This document shows positions 53,443 to 64,000 of a stretch of DNA of 64,000 bases, one piece after another (the stretch's first letter is position 1; the number at the start of each line of letters is the position of its first letter). Made by a program: the position numbers and the translations under genes. The notes beneath the pieces were generated by a model. The model was not told the origin of the DNA. It searched no databases and saw only the letters and a program-made list of their open reading frames with translations. The stretch comes from Turicibacter faecis (GTDB lineage Bacteria; Bacillota_I; Bacilli_A; MOL361; Turicibacteraceae). The stretch lies in assembly GCF_037076425.1 (NCBI RefSeq), contig NZ_AP028127.1, forward strand, positions 650,001 to 714,000, in the 5' to 3' direction.

Positions 53443-53541
53443 TGAAAGGATGTCAGTTGAAAAGAAAGTTTGGGTTACTTCTTATAATTTAGAGAGTGAC
53501 GTCATATATTCAAGTACAATCTAGGATAGGTAGACTGTTTT

Positions 53542-54126
53542 CTATAAGAAGGAAACTTTATTCTCAGTTCCATTTAAGATTCGTTTATAATTAGGAATGT
53601 GTTTAATAATGATAAAGACGGCAAAGATAGTTAACATGATTCGTGCGGTTAAATCATAATTACCAAGCCAAACAATAAACACAGCTGCGATTGAGATAAT
53701 TGTTGATGAAAGGGAAACCATTTTCCAAATTTTCAGTGTAATAACAAAGATGATAAATAAGGTGATAAAGAGAAGGGGCGAGTAAAATAAAATAATCCCT
53801 GCACTTGTTGCGACCGCTTTTCCACCCTTGAAGTTAGCGAAGATGGGATAAATGTGACCAATTAGGGCAAAAACGGCGATGATTAAAGGAGAAATCGTTG
53901 CACCCGCATATTTGGCAATTAAGAAGGCAAGTCCCCCTTTTAGAATATCTAAGATAAAAACAATAGCCCCGCCTTTTTTTCCTAAGACTCGGAACGCATT
54001 TGTACTTCCTAAGTTTCCAGACCCGTAATTACGGATATCTTTGTTGTAAAAGGTTTTCCCAATCACAAGCGCTGAGGGGAAAGAACCTAATAAATAAGCG
54101 ATGATCATTAATATTAAATTTCTCAT
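53542..54126 (-). CDS. plsY: Acyl-phosphate glycerol-3-phosphate acyltransferase
   Basis: 194 residues, five membrane segments. PlsY motifs: LLGSFPSALVIGK, RNYGSGNLGSTNAFRVLG (motif 1), FKGGKAVATSAG (motif 2) and KHIPNYKRILNGTE (motif 3). First acylation step of phospholipid synthesis. Divergent from parE, as in Bacillus. Confidence 0.95.
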   Translation of the reverse strand: MRNLILMIIAYLLGSFPSALVIGKTFYNKDIRNYGSGNLGSTNAFRVLGKKGGAIVFILDILKGGLAFLIAKYAGATISPLIIAVFALIGHIYPIFANFKGGKAVATSAGIILFYSPLLFITLFIIFVITLKIWKMVSLSSTIISIAAVFIVWLGNYDLTARIMLTIFAVFIIIKHIPNYKRILNGTENKVSFL

Positions 54127-54375
54127 TTAAATCCTCCTTTTTGTAGGAATATTATAACATATAGACCGATAATAGTAGGCCGTTTTGCAAAAAAAATATA
54201 AAAAACCTCTTTTTCGACATATTTCACACTGTTATTCGTATTCTAATTAATGTATAATACTTTTATTTTGTATAGAAATAAAAATGGGGGTTAAATAAAG
54301 TTGTGCAAATAAGCCCTTTTATTTAAAGACAAAATCTTTTAAAATGAGATAATGGAAAGAGAAAGGAGTGTCATC

Positions 54376-56310
54376 ATGTCGACGCACTTAAATTATAACG
54401 AAGATTCGATACAGGTACTCGAGGGACTTGAGGCTGTACGAAAAAGACCAGGGATGTACATCGGGTCTACAGATGGCCGTGGATTACATCATCTCGTTTA
54501 TGAAATTGTTGATAACGCCATTGATGAGGTTTTAGCCGGGTATGGAAATTATATAAAAGTAACGATTCATGAAAATAACAGTATTAGCGTTCAAGATTGT
54601 GGCCGTGGGGTTCCAACAGGAATGCATAAATCGGGGAAACCAACACCGGAGGTTATTTATACTGTCTTGCATGCTGGTGGAAAGTTTGGTGCAGGTGGCT
54701 ATAAGACATCTGGTGGATTACATGGTGTTGGTGCCAGTGTTGTCAATGCATTGTCAGAATGGTTAGAAGTTGTTATTAAAAGGGACGGATCAATTTTCCG
54801 TCAACGTTTTGAAAATGGTGGACATCCAGTTACAGGATTAGAGGTTATTGGTAAAACAAAAGAGACGGGAACACTTGTAACGTTTAAACCCGACCCAGAA
54901 ATTTTTTCAACGACGGTTTATTCTTATGATGTGCTAGCGGAGCGATTACGTGAATCAGCCTTTTTGCTAAAGGGATTAAAGATTGAATTAGTAGATTTAC
55001 GAAACGATAAAGAAGAGATTTTTCATTATGAGGATGGAATTAAGTCTTTTGTTAGCTTCTTAAATGAAGGAAAAGATACGTTACATGAAGTAGTTTACTT
55101 TGAAGGGGAGAGTCAGGATATTGAAGTGGATTTTGCATTTCAGTACTCTGGTAGCTACTCTGAAAATATTTTATCGTTTGTTAATAACGTTCGTACAAAA
55201 GATGGGGGAACCCATGAAACAGGTGCAAAGGCCGTTCTTACACGTATTTTTAATGACTATGCTCGAAGAAATGGCCTTTTAAAAGAGAAGGACAAAAATT
55301 TAGAGGGTGCCGATATTCGAGAAGGCTTAGCCGCTATCATTTCTGTAAGAATTCCTGAACGTCTCTTACAATTTGAGGGGCAAACAAAGGCGAAACTTGG
55401 AACGCCTGAAGCTCGATCAGCGGTAGATAACGTTATTTCGGAAAAGTTAACCTTTTTCTTTAATGAAAATGGGGCAGTAGCCACGCAGCTTATTAAGAAA
55501 GCCGTGAAAGCGGCGCAGGTTCGTGAAGCGGCACGTAAGGCACGTGAGGATGCGCGTAGTGGAAAAACGAAGAAGAAAAAGGAAACAAATTTATCTGGAA
55601 AGTTAACACCGGCTCAGACAAAAAATCCGCAAAAGAATGAATTATTTTTAGTGGAGGGGGACTCAGCAGGTGGGTCTGCAAAACTCGGTCGTAATCGTGC
55701 TTTTCAAGCTATTCTTCCGCTTCGTGGAAAGGTGATTAATACAGAAAAGGCGAAAATGGAAGATATTTTTAAAAACGAAGAGATAAATACGATGATTTAT
55801 ACGATTGGTGCCGGTGTTGGGGCTAATTTTGAGTTGAGTGATGTTAATTATGATAAAATTATCATTATGACCGATGCCGATACGGATGGGGCTCATATTC
55901 AAGTTTTATTATTAACGTTTTTCTTCCGCTATATGAAAGAGTTAGTAGAAGCTGGAAAGGTTTATATTGCCTTACCACCTCTTTACAAGGTATCAAAAGG
56001 TCAAGGGAAAAAACAGGTGATTGAATATGCTTGGACGGATGAAGAATTAAGTGAAGTGATTGCTAAAGTTGGAAAAGGTTATACCCTTCAACGCTATAAA
56101 GGTCTCGGTGAAATGAATGCGGATCAGTTATGGGATACAACGATGAATCCAGAAACAAGAACGTTGATTCAAGTAACAATTGATGATGCCGCCGATGCCG
56201 ATCACCGCGTCACAACGCTCATGGGTGATAAAGTTGAACCACGACGTGAATGGATTGAACAAAATGTGGACTTTACCATGGAAGATGATTATGACATAGA
56301 GAGGGTGTAA
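54376..56310 (+). CDS. parE: DNA topoisomerase IV subunit B
   Basis: 644 residues from ATG 54376 (AAAGGAGTG). GHKL ATPase (EIVDNAIDE, CGRGVPTGMH, GGLHGVGASVVNA), TOPRIM with EGDSAGGSAKLGRN and DADTDGAHI. ParE rather than GyrB is inferred from pairing with parC beside plsY. A TATAAT box lies at 54253-54258. Operon with parC (3-nt gap). Confidence 0.94.
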   Translation: MSTHLNYNEDSIQVLEGLEAVRKRPGMYIGSTDGRGLHHLVYEIVDNAIDEVLAGYGNYIKVTIHENNSISVQDCGRGVPTGMHKSGKPTPEVIYTVLHAGGKFGAGGYKTSGGLHGVGASVVNALSEWLEVVIKRDGSIFRQRFENGGHPVTGLEVIGKTKETGTLVTFKPDPEIFSTTVYSYDVLAERLRESAFLLKGLKIELVDLRNDKEEIFHYEDGIKSFVSFLNEGKDTLHEVVYFEGESQDIEVDFAFQYSGSYSENILSFVNNVRTKDGGTHETGAKAVLTRIFNDYARRNGLLKEKDKNLEGADIREGLAAIISVRIPERLLQFEGQTKAKLGTPEARSAVDNVISEKLTFFFNENGAVATQLIKKAVKAAQVREAARKAREDARSGKTKKKKETNLSGKLTPAQTKNPQKNELFLVEGDSAGGSAKLGRNRAFQAILPLRGKVINTEKAKMEDIFKNEEINTMIYTIGAGVGANFELSDVNYDKIIIMTDADTDGAHIQVLLLTFFFRYMKELVEAGKVYIALPPLYKVSKGQGKKQVIEYAWTDEELSEVIAKVGKGYTLQRYKGLGEMNADQLWDTTMNPETRTLIQVTIDDAADADHRVTTLMGDKVEPRREWIEQNVDFTMEDDYDIERV

Positions 56311-56313
56311 TTT

Positions 56314-58719
56314 ATGAATAAATCGACTCAAGAGCGTGTCCAACCGATGCGCTTAGAGGATATTATGGGCGACCGTTTTGGCCGCTACTCGAAATATATT
56401 ATTCAAGATCGGGCATTACCTGATGTAAGGGATGGGTTGAAGCCCGTTCAGCGACGAATTTTATATGCAATGTATAAAGATGGAAATACTTTTGAAAAGC
56501 CGTTTCGTAAATCAGCGAAAACGGTAGGTAATGTTATCGGTAACTATCATCCTCACGGGGATTCATCTGTGTATGATGCGATGGTTCGTCTTTCACAAGA
56601 TTGGAAGTTACGTGAACCACTTGTGCAAATGCACGGAAACAACGGGAGTATTGATGGCGATCCGGCTGCGGCGATGCGTTATACAGAAGCACGTTTATCG
56701 TCTATTTCTGGTTTATTATTAAGAGATATTGATAAAAACTTAGTCGATTTTATCCCTAACTTTGATGACTCGATGACAGAGCCTACGGTATTACCTGCCT
56801 TTTTTCCTAATTTATTAGTGAATGGTGCGACGGGAATTTCAGCGGGGTATGCGACGGATATTCCTCCCCACAACTTAGGTGAAATTATTAATGCAGTTAT
56901 TTACCGAATGAATCATAAGCAATGTACGCTTGATGATATTTTAACGTTTGTTCAAGGCCCAGATTTTCCAACAGGGGCTATTATTCAAGGAGAACAGGAG
57001 ATTAAAAAGGCGTATACTACTGGAAAAGGTAGAATTGTTATTCGTTCAAAAACCGAAATTGAACCGATTCGTGGGGGACGGGAACAAATTGTTGTGACTG
57101 AAATTCCTTATGAAGTGAACAAAGCTAATTTAGTTAAAAAAATAGATGATTTACGAATCGATAAAAAAGTTGAAGGGATCATGGAGGTTCGAGATGAAAC
57201 GGACCGCAATGGGTTACGTGTGGTTATCGAACTTAAAAAAGATGTGAAATCTGATTTAGTATTGAACTATCTCTTTAAAAATACGGATTTGCAGATTTCT
57301 TATAATATTAACATGGTAGCTATTCATAATAAACGTCCGGTGTTGATGGGCTTAATGGAGTTAATTGACGCTTATATTCAACACCAAAAAGAAGTTGTGA
57401 CGAATCGCTCGAACTTTGATCTTAAGCGTGCACGAGAACGTCAGCATATTGTCGAAGGGTTAATTAAAATGGTTTCGGTTTTAGATGAGGTCGTTCATCT
57501 TATTCGTCAATCAAAGGATAAGGCAGATGCAAAACAAAATTTAATTAAAGCTTTTGAATTTAGTGAGCGCCAGGCAGAGGCCATTGTGATGTTACAGTTA
57601 TACCGTTTAACCAATACGGATGTGACGGCTCTTCAACAAGAAAATAGCGAATTGACTCAGCGAATTGAAGAGTTAACAGCTATTTTAAGTAGTGAAACGA
57701 GGTTATTACACGTCATTCAAGAAGAATTGGCACAAGTGAAGAAACAATTCGAGACGCCACGTCGAAGTGTCATTGAAAAGCATATCCAAGAAATTAAAAT
57801 TGATGAAACAGATATGGTCGTTAAAGAAGACGTGATGGTTGCCATTACAAAAGATGGATACGTGAAGCGAACAACATTGCGTTCTTATAATGCAACGAAA
57901 TCAGATGTGCAAGCCATGAAAGAGGGAGACGCACTGGTGGCTAAATTGCAACTGGATACCTTGCAGACTATTTTGATGTTTACTAACAGGGGAAGCTTTA
58001 TCTATTTACCAGTCTTTAAGTTACCTGAATTTAAATGGAAGGATCTTGGGCAACATGTTTCTAACCTTGTGACGATGGATTCAGAAGAGAAGATTATTGC
58101 TGTTTACCCAGTGACGAATTTTAAAACAGAGGAATATTTCTTCTTTACAACGGCGAGTGGGATGATTAAGAAAACACGTTTAAGTGATTTTGAGGTCTCA
58201 CGTTATCACCGTGCGATGGTTGCCATGTCAGTTAAAGAAGAGGACGAACTTGTTTCTGTTATTCGTGCTTCATTTATGAATGATGTGATTATGGTCACTA
58301 AGAAGGGATATTTATTGAAGTTTAGTGATACAGAGATTACACCGACGGGGCTTAAAGCGATGGGGGTAAAAGGAATTCAATTAGGAAATGATGACCAGCT
58401 CGTTAAGGTTTTATTGGCTGCAGTTAATGATGAACTCCTATTATTAACTCAAAGAGGAAATATTAAAAAGTTAAAAGTTAAAGATATTGCCTTATCTTCA
58501 AGAAATAAAAAAGGATGTTTAGGAATTAAGACATTAAAATCAAATCCGCATTATTTTGTGGATGTTATTAAAGTGATTCCTAACCAGGAAGTGTCTATTT
58601 TAACAGTAGACGGTCTGACAAAATTAAATACAGCATTTAAAGCGGTAGATTTAAATTCAGTAGGAACAAATATGGTAGATTCCCTGGCTTTAAAGTTTGT
58701 CGTTAGCGAAGTAGAGTAA
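56314..58719 (+). CDS. parC: DNA topoisomerase IV subunit A
   Basis: 801 residues. Winged-helix region with [19 protein letters not shown] (the quinolone-resistance region; Ser and Asp are wild-type-like) and active-site Tyr in [10 protein letters not shown] (about 123). C-terminal beta-pinwheel from about residue 490, without a clear GyrA-box, supporting ParC over GyrA. Together with ParE it decatenates chromosomes. Confidence 0.94.
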   Translation: MNKSTQERVQPMRLEDIMGDRFGRYSKYIIQDRALPDVRDGLKPVQRRILYAMYKDGNTFEKPFRKSAKTVGNVIGNYHPHGDSSVYDAMVRLSQDWKLREPLVQMHGNNGSIDGDPAAAMRYTEARLSSISGLLLRDIDKNLVDFIPNFDDSMTEPTVLPAFFPNLLVNGATGISAGYATDIPPHNLGEIINAVIYRMNHKQCTLDDILTFVQGPDFPTGAIIQGEQEIKKAYTTGKGRIVIRSKTEIEPIRGGREQIVVTEIPYEVNKANLVKKIDDLRIDKKVEGIMEVRDETDRNGLRVVIELKKDVKSDLVLNYLFKNTDLQISYNINMVAIHNKRPVLMGLMELIDAYIQHQKEVVTNRSNFDLKRARERQHIVEGLIKMVSVLDEVVHLIRQSKDKADAKQNLIKAFEFSERQAEAIVMLQLYRLTNTDVTALQQENSELTQRIEELTAILSSETRLLHVIQEELAQVKKQFETPRRSVIEKHIQEIKIDETDMVVKEDVMVAITKDGYVKRTTLRSYNATKSDVQAMKEGDALVAKLQLDTLQTILMFTNRGSFIYLPVFKLPEFKWKDLGQHVSNLVTMDSEEKIIAVYPVTNFKTEEYFFFTTASGMIKKTRLSDFEVSRYHRAMVAMSVKEEDELVSVIRASFMNDVIMVTKKGYLLKFSDTEITPTGLKAMGVKGIQLGNDDQLVKVLLAAVNDELLLLTQRGNIKKLKVKDIALSSRNKKGCLGIKTLKSNPHYFVDVIKVIPNQEVSILTVDGLTKLNTAFKAVDLNSVGTNMVDSLALKFVVSEVE

Positions 58720-58752
58720 AAAAACGATTCCTTTTAGGAATCGTTTTTTTAT
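58716..58752 (+). terminator. parC terminator
   Basis: AAAAACGATTCC-tttta-GGAATCGTTTTTTT. Confidence 0.9.
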
Positions 58753-58890
58753 TCTAAACATAGGATGTTAGTGAGATAAATGAAAGGACAGGAGCCTAAA
58801 AGTTTTAGTAATTTACTCATATTTGGTGGCTATGTTTCATAAAATCTTATGAGCATACGAACAGTTAATAAGAAAAATGATGGTGATAAA

Positions 58891-59160
58891 ATGGAAATGG
58901 TGAATAAGGTTGAATCATTAATCTTTAAGCAGGCGTTAAACTATCCTCTCATTCAACTCATTAAGAATAAAACCGTCATTGTAAATGATCATTGTACGGT
59001 GGAGAATTTTACGGAAACGTCTTGTATTTTAAAGACCCCAGAAAATAAGTATATTATTTCGGGAGAAAACTTAAGAATTAAAGAGTATGGTGACTTAGTT
59101 ATTCGTATTGAAAGTGATCGGATAAAAAAAATAGAAATAGTCGGTGATAGGAATGAATAA
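58891..59160 (+). CDS. yqfC: Sporulation protein YqfC
   Basis: About 89 residues from ATG 58891 (GATGGTGAT site). YabP/YqfC-type fold: KTVIVNDHCTVENFTETSCI, LKTPENKYIISGENLRIKEY. In Bacillus it is made under sigma-E; probable partner of YqfD. The stop overlaps the yqfD start. Confidence 0.88.
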   Translation: MEMVNKVESLIFKQALNYPLIQLIKNKTVIVNDHCTVENFTETSCILKTPENKYIISGENLRIKEYGDLVIRIESDRIKKIEIVGDRNE

Positions 59161-60283
59161 CAAATGGTTAGGAATATTTATAGCAAAGGTGCAAATTTTA
59201 GTTCCTGATATGACGGAAATCAATCAACTCAGGCGACAGAACGTGATGTTGTATGGAGTGAAACGAAAAAAGGAGGGTTATTTAGTAACGATTCGAAAGG
59301 ATGTTGCGAAGCAATTAGACAGGGATTATCCGATTGTTCGAGAAATCTCTATCTATCCTTCGGTCCTAAAAATTATTGTTCCACTTGTCGTGTTGACTTT
59401 TATCTTGATGTCACTGATGGATAAGTACACGATTGGTTATCAAATCCATGGTAACTTAAATAAGCAAGAGACGGAAGAATTAGAAACGTTGCTAGCGCCT
59501 CATTTTAAACAGTTTGGGCCATTAGCCTTTTTGCAGGGCGATCTTGAGGCCATTGAGGCAGAATTGAAGGAACATTACAATGAGTATGCCTGGATTAATA
59601 TTTACCGTAAGGGAACAGATATTGTATTTGAAGTCTATAATACTCCGGTAGAGGAGCGAGAAGACTTGGATACGTATTCGGATACGCTTTATGCTAAACG
59701 ATCGGGTGTCATTCGGGATTATAAGGTTTCAAGCTGCCGGGTGTTAGTTGAACAAAATCAGCTAGTGAAGGAAGGAGACCCGCTAGTAACTTGTTATGTT
59801 GAACAACCTTATACCACAGAAATTATCCCGATTGAGGATACGGCGAAGGGGGAGGTATTTGCTGATACTTGGTACGAAGCCATCGTGACAGCGGAGAAAG
59901 TAGATGTCCAAGAAGGATTTACGGCTAATAAGGAAACGAAGTATGTACTTCATGTCGGGGGGATAGACTTAAAACTTCCAAGCAAAAAGGTAAGTTATGA
60001 AAAGTATGAAGAAGTAAAGAAATCATATAATCCCTTCTTTTTTCTAAAAAAATCACCCCTTTATTTAGAAAAAATACAATATTATGAAAAAAGTGATATA
60101 ATGAGAGTAAATACTTCTGAGGAGTTAAAAGAAAATCTTCTGACTATTATTAAAAATAAATACAAACAAGAGACAGATGATGAGTTTATCATTAAAAATT
60201 TGGAGATAATATCAGAGGAAGAGACAGAGACACAGTTTATTTTTAAGTGTCATCTGACAGTATACGAAAATATTGCATATTAG
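59153..60283 (+). CDS. yqfD: Sporulation protein YqfD
   Basis: 376 residues. Cytosolic N-terminal part, one membrane segment near 75-95 (VLKIIVPLVVLTFILMSLMD), then an extracytoplasmic domain with YAWINIYRKGTDIVFEVYN. Matches YqfD, which acts with YqfC in the mother cell during sporulation. Co-directional with phoH. Confidence 0.88.
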   Translation: MNNKWLGIFIAKVQILVPDMTEINQLRRQNVMLYGVKRKKEGYLVTIRKDVAKQLDRDYPIVREISIYPSVLKIIVPLVVLTFILMSLMDKYTIGYQIHGNLNKQETEELETLLAPHFKQFGPLAFLQGDLEAIEAELKEHYNEYAWINIYRKGTDIVFEVYNTPVEEREDLDTYSDTLYAKRSGVIRDYKVSSCRVLVEQNQLVKEGDPLVTCYVEQPYTTEIIPIEDTAKGEVFADTWYEAIVTAEKVDVQEGFTANKETKYVLHVGGIDLKLPSKKVSYEKYEEVKKSYNPFFFLKKSPLYLEKIQYYEKSDIMRVNTSEELKENLLTIIKNKYKQETDDEFIIKNLEIISEEETETQFIFKCHLTVYENIAY

Positions 60284-60295
60284 AGGAGCTGGATT

Positions 60296-61264
60296 ATGAG
60301 TAAAGACCCTATTAAAATACCTGCAGTGTTTGAAACTATTGATGAGACGATCTCAGTGGTGGGACATCATGATAAACATTTAAAAATCTTTGAAGATTAT
60401 TACAATGTTGAGATTTCCCTACGTGGGGATCAGATATATTTATTTGGAGATGAGAAGAAGGCGGCTATCATTCGAGAAGTGTTAATGGCGCTTGTTGAAT
60501 TACACCGCAAAGGAAAAGAAATTACAGAACGCGATGTCTTATATGCGATTAAAATGAACGAACAACATCGTCTAGGTGATTTAGAATCATTATTCGATGA
60601 GCGGTATAAAATTATTAAAACCGTTCAAGGAAAAATGATTTATGCAAAAACATTTAATCAAAAGGACTATTATCGTAAAATTCAGGACAATGACTTAGTA
60701 TTTGGAATTGGACCAGCGGGAACAGGGAAAACTTATTTAGCAGTTGTAATCGGGGTTGCACTGCTTAAAAAGAATATCGTCCGCAAAATTATTTTAACGC
60801 GTCCAGTCGTTGAAGCGGGGGAAAACCTTGGGTTCTTGCCAGGGGATTTAAAAGAAAAAGTGGATCCTTATTTAAGACCGTTATATGATGCGTTATATGA
60901 CGTATTAGGATTAGAACAAACCGAAAAAATGATTGAACGCGGCATTATTGAGATTGCCCCGTTAGCCTATATGCGTGGTCGTACGTTAGAAGACGCGTAT
61001 ATCATTTTAGATGAGGCTCAAAATACGACAAAGCAACAGATGAAAATGTTCTTAACGCGTTTAGGTTTTAATTCTAAGATGGTCGTAACGGGGGATGAAA
61101 CGCAAATCGATTTACCGAAACCCGTTAAATCAGGATTAAAACATGCAAAAGAAATTTTATCAGACGTTAAGGGAATTGAATTTGTTCAATTTGAAACAGT
61201 CGATGTAGTGCGTCATACATTAGTTCAAAAAATTATTGAAAGTTATGAGTCTTCAGGTGAATAA
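60296..61264 (+). CDS. phoH: PhoH-like ATPase
   Basis: 322 residues. N-terminal KH-like region, Walker A GIGPAGTGKTYLAV (about 140-153), ILDEAQNTTKQQMKMFLTR (Walker B, about 237-255) and VTGDETQIDLP. PhoH-type ATPases sit with ybeY and era and are linked to RNA metabolism. Ribosome site AGAGGAG. Confidence 0.95.
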   Translation: MSKDPIKIPAVFETIDETISVVGHHDKHLKIFEDYYNVEISLRGDQIYLFGDEKKAAIIREVLMALVELHRKGKEITERDVLYAIKMNEQHRLGDLESLFDERYKIIKTVQGKMIYAKTFNQKDYYRKIQDNDLVFGIGPAGTGKTYLAVVIGVALLKKNIVRKIILTRPVVEAGENLGFLPGDLKEKVDPYLRPLYDALYDVLGLEQTEKMIERGIIEIAPLAYMRGRTLEDAYIILDEAQNTTKQQMKMFLTRLGFNSKMVVTGDETQIDLPKPVKSGLKHAKEILSDVKGIEFVQFETVDVVRHTLVQKIIESYESSGE

Positions 61265-61277
61265 AAGGAGTAAAAAA

Positions 61278-61751
61278 ATGGCAGTTGATATCCAGTTTTA
61301 TAATCAAACAGACGAAGCAGTGGATGTATATGAAAAAATGGTTGAAATCGTTGTAAATGAAACCATTAAGCAGGAAAAATTAGATCAGGAAACGTTAGAA
61401 TGCAGCTTTATTTTTGTTGATAATGAACAAATCCGAGAGATTAATGCTAATTATCGAAATAAAGATGCCGTGACGGATGTCATTACATTTGCCATTGAAG
61501 ATGAAATTCCCGGAGAAATTAAAATTCAAGGAGTGCCAATGCCAAGAATGTTAGGTGATGTCTTTATCTCATTACCGAGAACACGCGAACAGGCTGAGCG
61601 TTATGGGCATTCCTTTGAGCGGGAATTAAGTTTTCTTGCTGTGCATGGATGCCTTCATCTTCTCGGGTATGATCACTTAGAACCCGAGGAGGAAAAAATC
61701 ATGTTTGGTAAACAGGAGGAGGTTTTAAATGCGCTCGGAATACAACGCTAA
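61278..61751 (+). CDS. ybeY: Endoribonuclease YbeY
   Basis: 157 residues from ATG 61278 (AAAAGGAG). Zinc motif HGCLHLLGYDH (H-x3-H-x5-H, about 130-140). Acts in 16S rRNA maturation and ribosome quality control. Overlaps dgkA by 23 nt. Confidence 0.95.
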   Translation: MAVDIQFYNQTDEAVDVYEKMVEIVVNETIKQEKLDQETLECSFIFVDNEQIREINANYRNKDAVTDVITFAIEDEIPGEIKIQGVPMPRMLGDVFISLPRTREQAERYGHSFERELSFLAVHGCLHLLGYDHLEPEEEKIMFGKQEEVLNALGIQR

Positions 61752-62118
61752 AGAGGAGCATTCCGTTTATGCCGTGTTAAAATCTTTTCGACCTGCCATT
61801 CGTGGTATCTTGACAGCATCTGCAATAGGGCGTAATATAAAGGTTCACTATCTAGCAGCAATAGCTGCTATGATGGGTGGCCTTTATTTTGATATTACTA
61901 AGATAGAGTTTTTAATTATTTTAGTGGTGATTATGCAAGTTATTTGCCTCGAGATGGTGAATACTGCCATTGAAAAGACGGTTGATTTGGTAACAAGTGA
62001 GTATCATCCTTATGCTAAAATTGCGAAAGATGTTGCCGCAGGAGCCGTATTAATCGCGGCCATTTTTTCAGTGATTATTGGAGGAATTATTTTTCTTCCA
62101 TATTTATTAAAAATGTAG
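61729..62118 (+). CDS. dgkA: Undecaprenol/diacylglycerol kinase
   Basis: 129 residues with three membrane segments and the DAGK signature EMVNTAIEKTVDLVTSEYHP (about 76-95). Firmicute homologues phosphorylate undecaprenol, recycling the lipid carrier. Position ybeY-dgkA-cdd-era as in Bacillus. Confidence 0.93.
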   Translation: MRSEYNAKEEHSVYAVLKSFRPAIRGILTASAIGRNIKVHYLAAIAAMMGGLYFDITKIEFLIILVVIMQVICLEMVNTAIEKTVDLVTSEYHPYAKIAKDVAAGAVLIAAIFSVIIGGIIFLPYLLKM

Positions 62119-62126
62119 GTGAAAGT

Positions 62127-62534
62127 ATGATAAAAGAAATGTATGCAGATTTAATCGAAGCAGCGAAAGAAGCTTACCAAAATGCTTATGTCCCTTATTC
62201 GAAATTTCCAGTAGGGGCTGCCTTAAAATTAACAGATGGAACTATTATTAATGGAGCTAATATTGAAAATGCTTCATTTGGATTAACGAACTGTGCTGAG
62301 CGCTCAGCTTTATTTACAGCCTTTACAAAAGGTTATCGTCGAGAAGATATTGAGGCGATTGCTGTTGTAGCGAATACGGATCGTCCTATCTCACCTTGTG
62401 GGGCATGCCGTCAAGTGATGAGTGAACTTATGCCGGCTGATGCAACGGTTATCCTATTAAGCAATAAAGACGAGATCAAAAGCTATCGTGTCTTTGAATT
62501 ACTACCTTATTCATTTACATCGGAGGATCTATAA
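62127..62534 (+). CDS. cdd: Cytidine deaminase
   Basis: 135 residues. Catalytic NCAERSA (Cys and Glu) and PCGACRQV zinc motif, [10 protein letters not shown] at the N-terminus. Pyrimidine salvage. TAATG overlap with era. Confidence 0.96.
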   Translation: MIKEMYADLIEAAKEAYQNAYVPYSKFPVGAALKLTDGTIINGANIENASFGLTNCAERSALFTAFTKGYRREDIEAIAVVANTDRPISPCGACRQVMSELMPADATVILLSNKDEIKSYRVFELLPYSFTSEDL

Positions 62535-63442
62535 TGACTAATGCAGCATTTAAATCAGGATTTGTTTCAATTATTGGACGCCCAAATGTCGGGAAATCAA
62601 CATTTTTAAATCGCGTACTAGGGAAAAAAATCGCGATTATGAGCGATAAGCCTCAGACAACTCGAAATAAAATTCAGGGGGTTATTACAGATAGTGATTC
62701 CCAAACGATTTTTATCGATACACCGGGAATTCACAAACCGAAACATGAATTAGGGAAATTTATGACCGATTTAGCAATTGGGACCTTAAATGAAGTAGAC
62801 GCAGTTATGTTTATGGTCAATGCAACTGAAAAATTAGGTCGTGGTGACCAATTTATTTTAGAGCATTTAAAGTCGGTGAAACAGCCGGTATTCCTTGTAA
62901 TTAATAAAATCGATTTAATTACGAAGGAAGAATTACTCGCCGTTATTGCTACTTACCGTGAATATCATGAATTCGCTGGTATTATTCCGATTTCGGCAAT
63001 GACAGGGGAAAATATTGACACGCTACTCTCTGTTATTAAGGAAGAATTACCAGAGGGACCACAATTTTATCCGTCCGATCATATTACCGATCATCCCGAA
63101 CGTTTTATTATTTCAGAATTAATTCGTGAGAAGGTGTTGCATTTAACTCATGAGGAAGTTCCTCATTCTGTAGCGGTTGTGATTGATAAAATTGAGAAGG
63201 TAGAAGGTAAAAATGTGATTGATGTGATGGCAACGATTGTCGTAGAACGTCCGTCTCAAAAAGGAATCTTAATCGGTAAAGGTGGAAAAATGCTTAAAGA
63301 TATTGGGACATTGGCACGAAAAGATATCGTTAAGCTATTAGGAACAAAAATTTACCTTGAATTATGGGTAAAGGTACAAAAAGATTGGCGTAATAAAAAG
63401 TTATATTTAAATGATTTTGGTTATAGCGAAAAAGAATATTAA
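62534..63442 (+). CDS. era: GTPase Era
   Basis: 302 residues. G1 [10 protein letters not shown]3 [14 protein letters not shown]4 NKID, G5 ISAMTGEN, then a KH domain with [15 protein letters not shown] (about 249-263). Assists 16S rRNA 3'-end processing and 30S assembly. Confidence 0.97.
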   Translation: MTNAAFKSGFVSIIGRPNVGKSTFLNRVLGKKIAIMSDKPQTTRNKIQGVITDSDSQTIFIDTPGIHKPKHELGKFMTDLAIGTLNEVDAVMFMVNATEKLGRGDQFILEHLKSVKQPVFLVINKIDLITKEELLAVIATYREYHEFAGIIPISAMTGENIDTLLSVIKEELPEGPQFYPSDHITDHPERFIISELIREKVLHLTHEEVPHSVAVVIDKIEKVEGKNVIDVMATIVVERPSQKGILIGKGGKMLKDIGTLARKDIVKLLGTKIYLELWVKVQKDWRNKKLYLNDFGYSEKEY

Positions 63443-63555
63443 TTCGACTGATTAAGACAAAAGTTTAGGTTAATTTTTCATAATTTTTAGATTCTAGGAT
63501 ATACTAAAAAATAGGGACTAAAAATAATAGCGTAGCTAGTAAGAAGGGATTATAC

Positions 63556-63714
63556 ATGAATAGTCTAGAATGGGAAATCTTCAAACGTACGGGAAAAATT
63601 GATCACTATTTGTTAATGAAAGAATCAGAAGAATTAACAGTAGATAATTTAACGACCGAATTCTCAGACGAGATTGCTGATGTGAAACCTGCTAAAGTTA
63701 CAGAGGAGGAGTAA
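63556..63714 (+). CDS. yqzL: YqzL-like small protein
   Basis: 52 residues, not tracked among longer frames. The N-terminus MNSLEWEIFKRTGKIDHYLL resembles YqzL (aromatic Trp, 'TG-I--YLLMKE'), which lies between era and recO in Bacillus; the rest is acidic. Ribosome site AAGAAGGGAT. Function unknown. Confidence 0.8.
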   Translation: MNSLEWEIFKRTGKIDHYLLMKESEELTVDNLTTEFSDEIADVKPAKVTEEE

Positions 63715-63715
63715 C

Positions 63716-64000
63716 GTGGCACTTGATGTAGAAGGAATTGTATTAAAGAGCTTTAATTACGGCGAACATCACAAAATTGTAAAGGTTTTAACAGAAGAAA
63801 AAGGAGTTATTGGCGTTTTCGTTCAAAACGCCAATAAAGTTAATACGAAGAAAAGTGCACTCGTTCAACCATTAACGTGTGCACGTTTTAATTTGAACTC
63901 CTCACACCAAGCAAACAGTGATCTTTACTTTGCTTATAGTGGGGATGTTATCGAATATTATTTAAATTTAAAATTGAATTATGAACACATGGCTTATTTT
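63716..64000 (+). CDS. recO: DNA repair protein RecO (N-terminal part)
   Basis: GTG start 1 nt after yqzL, GAGGAGG ribosome site in the yqzL end. 95 codons remain open to the window edge. The N-terminal OB-fold reads VEGIVLKSFNYGEHHKIVKV, EKGVIGVFVQNANK, typical of RecO, which loads RecA on SSB-coated ssDNA. Incomplete at the right edge. Confidence 0.92.
   Translation, partial: MALDVEGIVLKSFNYGEHHKIVKVLTEEKGVIGVFVQNANKVNTKKSALVQPLTCARFNLNSSHQANSDLYFAYSGDVIEYYLNLKLNYEHMAYF

Noticed and set aside
1-64000. tRNA or rRNA genes
   Set aside because: None recognised on either strand by eye; a covariance search could still find a missed one.

Overview
The window looks like a chromosomal stretch of a low-GC, spore-forming Firmicute. 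The synteny is Bacillus-like: ypmB-dnaD-nth-ponA-recU, rodZ-pgsA-recA-rny-ymdB-spoVS-miaB-ymcA-cotE-mutS-mutL-miaA, lexA-ynzC-tkt-yneF-plsY-parE-parC and yqfC-yqfD-phoH-ybeY-dgkA-cdd-era-yqzL-recO. CotE, SpoVS, YqfC and YqfD indicate endospore formation. Turicibacter or a relative would fit, but that is inference, not a species call.

Layout. 1-2.6 kb: accessory genes (a KAP-type P-loop NTPase cut by the window edge, diverging from a Cys/His-rich protein). 2.7-3.9 kb: a phage lysis pair (holin, amidase). 3.9-13.3 kb: a defence island inside a family of structured, non-coding repeats. Repeat modules lie at about 4.27-4.46, 4.79-5.26, 11.3-12.04 and 13.0-13.3 kb. Between them sit two gene blocks. 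Block 1 (5.4-11.2 kb) holds an HTH regulator, a HaeIII-like C5 methyltransferase, a convergent putative restriction enzyme, a NUDIX protein, and an operon of a second C5 methyltransferase, a DUF262 protein and a HEPN protein. Block 2 (12.2-13.0 kb) holds an EVE-HNH modification-dependent nuclease. 13.6-20 kb: DUF1659/DUF2922 pair, an unrecognised Ser-Asp-repeat protein, a phosphatase, an HD hydrolase, and a DUF3427 helicase that has lost its N-terminus. From 20.3 kb the content is mostly core genome.

Core genome: NUDIX and YitT genes, dapB, cca, the replication/repair genes dnaD, nth, recU, recA, mutS, mutL, lexA and recO, the RNase P RNA (rnpB, class B), cell-wall and lipid genes (ponA, rodZ, pgsA, plsY, dgkA), RNA metabolism (rny, ymdB, miaB, ymcA, miaA, ybeY, era) and topoisomerase IV (parE, parC).

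Three insertion sequences interrupt this core. An IS3-family element sits in the loop of the nth/ponA terminator with a 3-bp target duplication. Two copies of one ISL3-family element lie after recA (disrupted by a 44-nt insertion) and after miaA. The second copy has an 8-bp target duplication, is intact, and supplies the lexA stop codon from its own terminal repeat. The most interesting material is the structured repeat family with the defence genes between its copies, and the methyltransferase-DUF262-HEPN operon.
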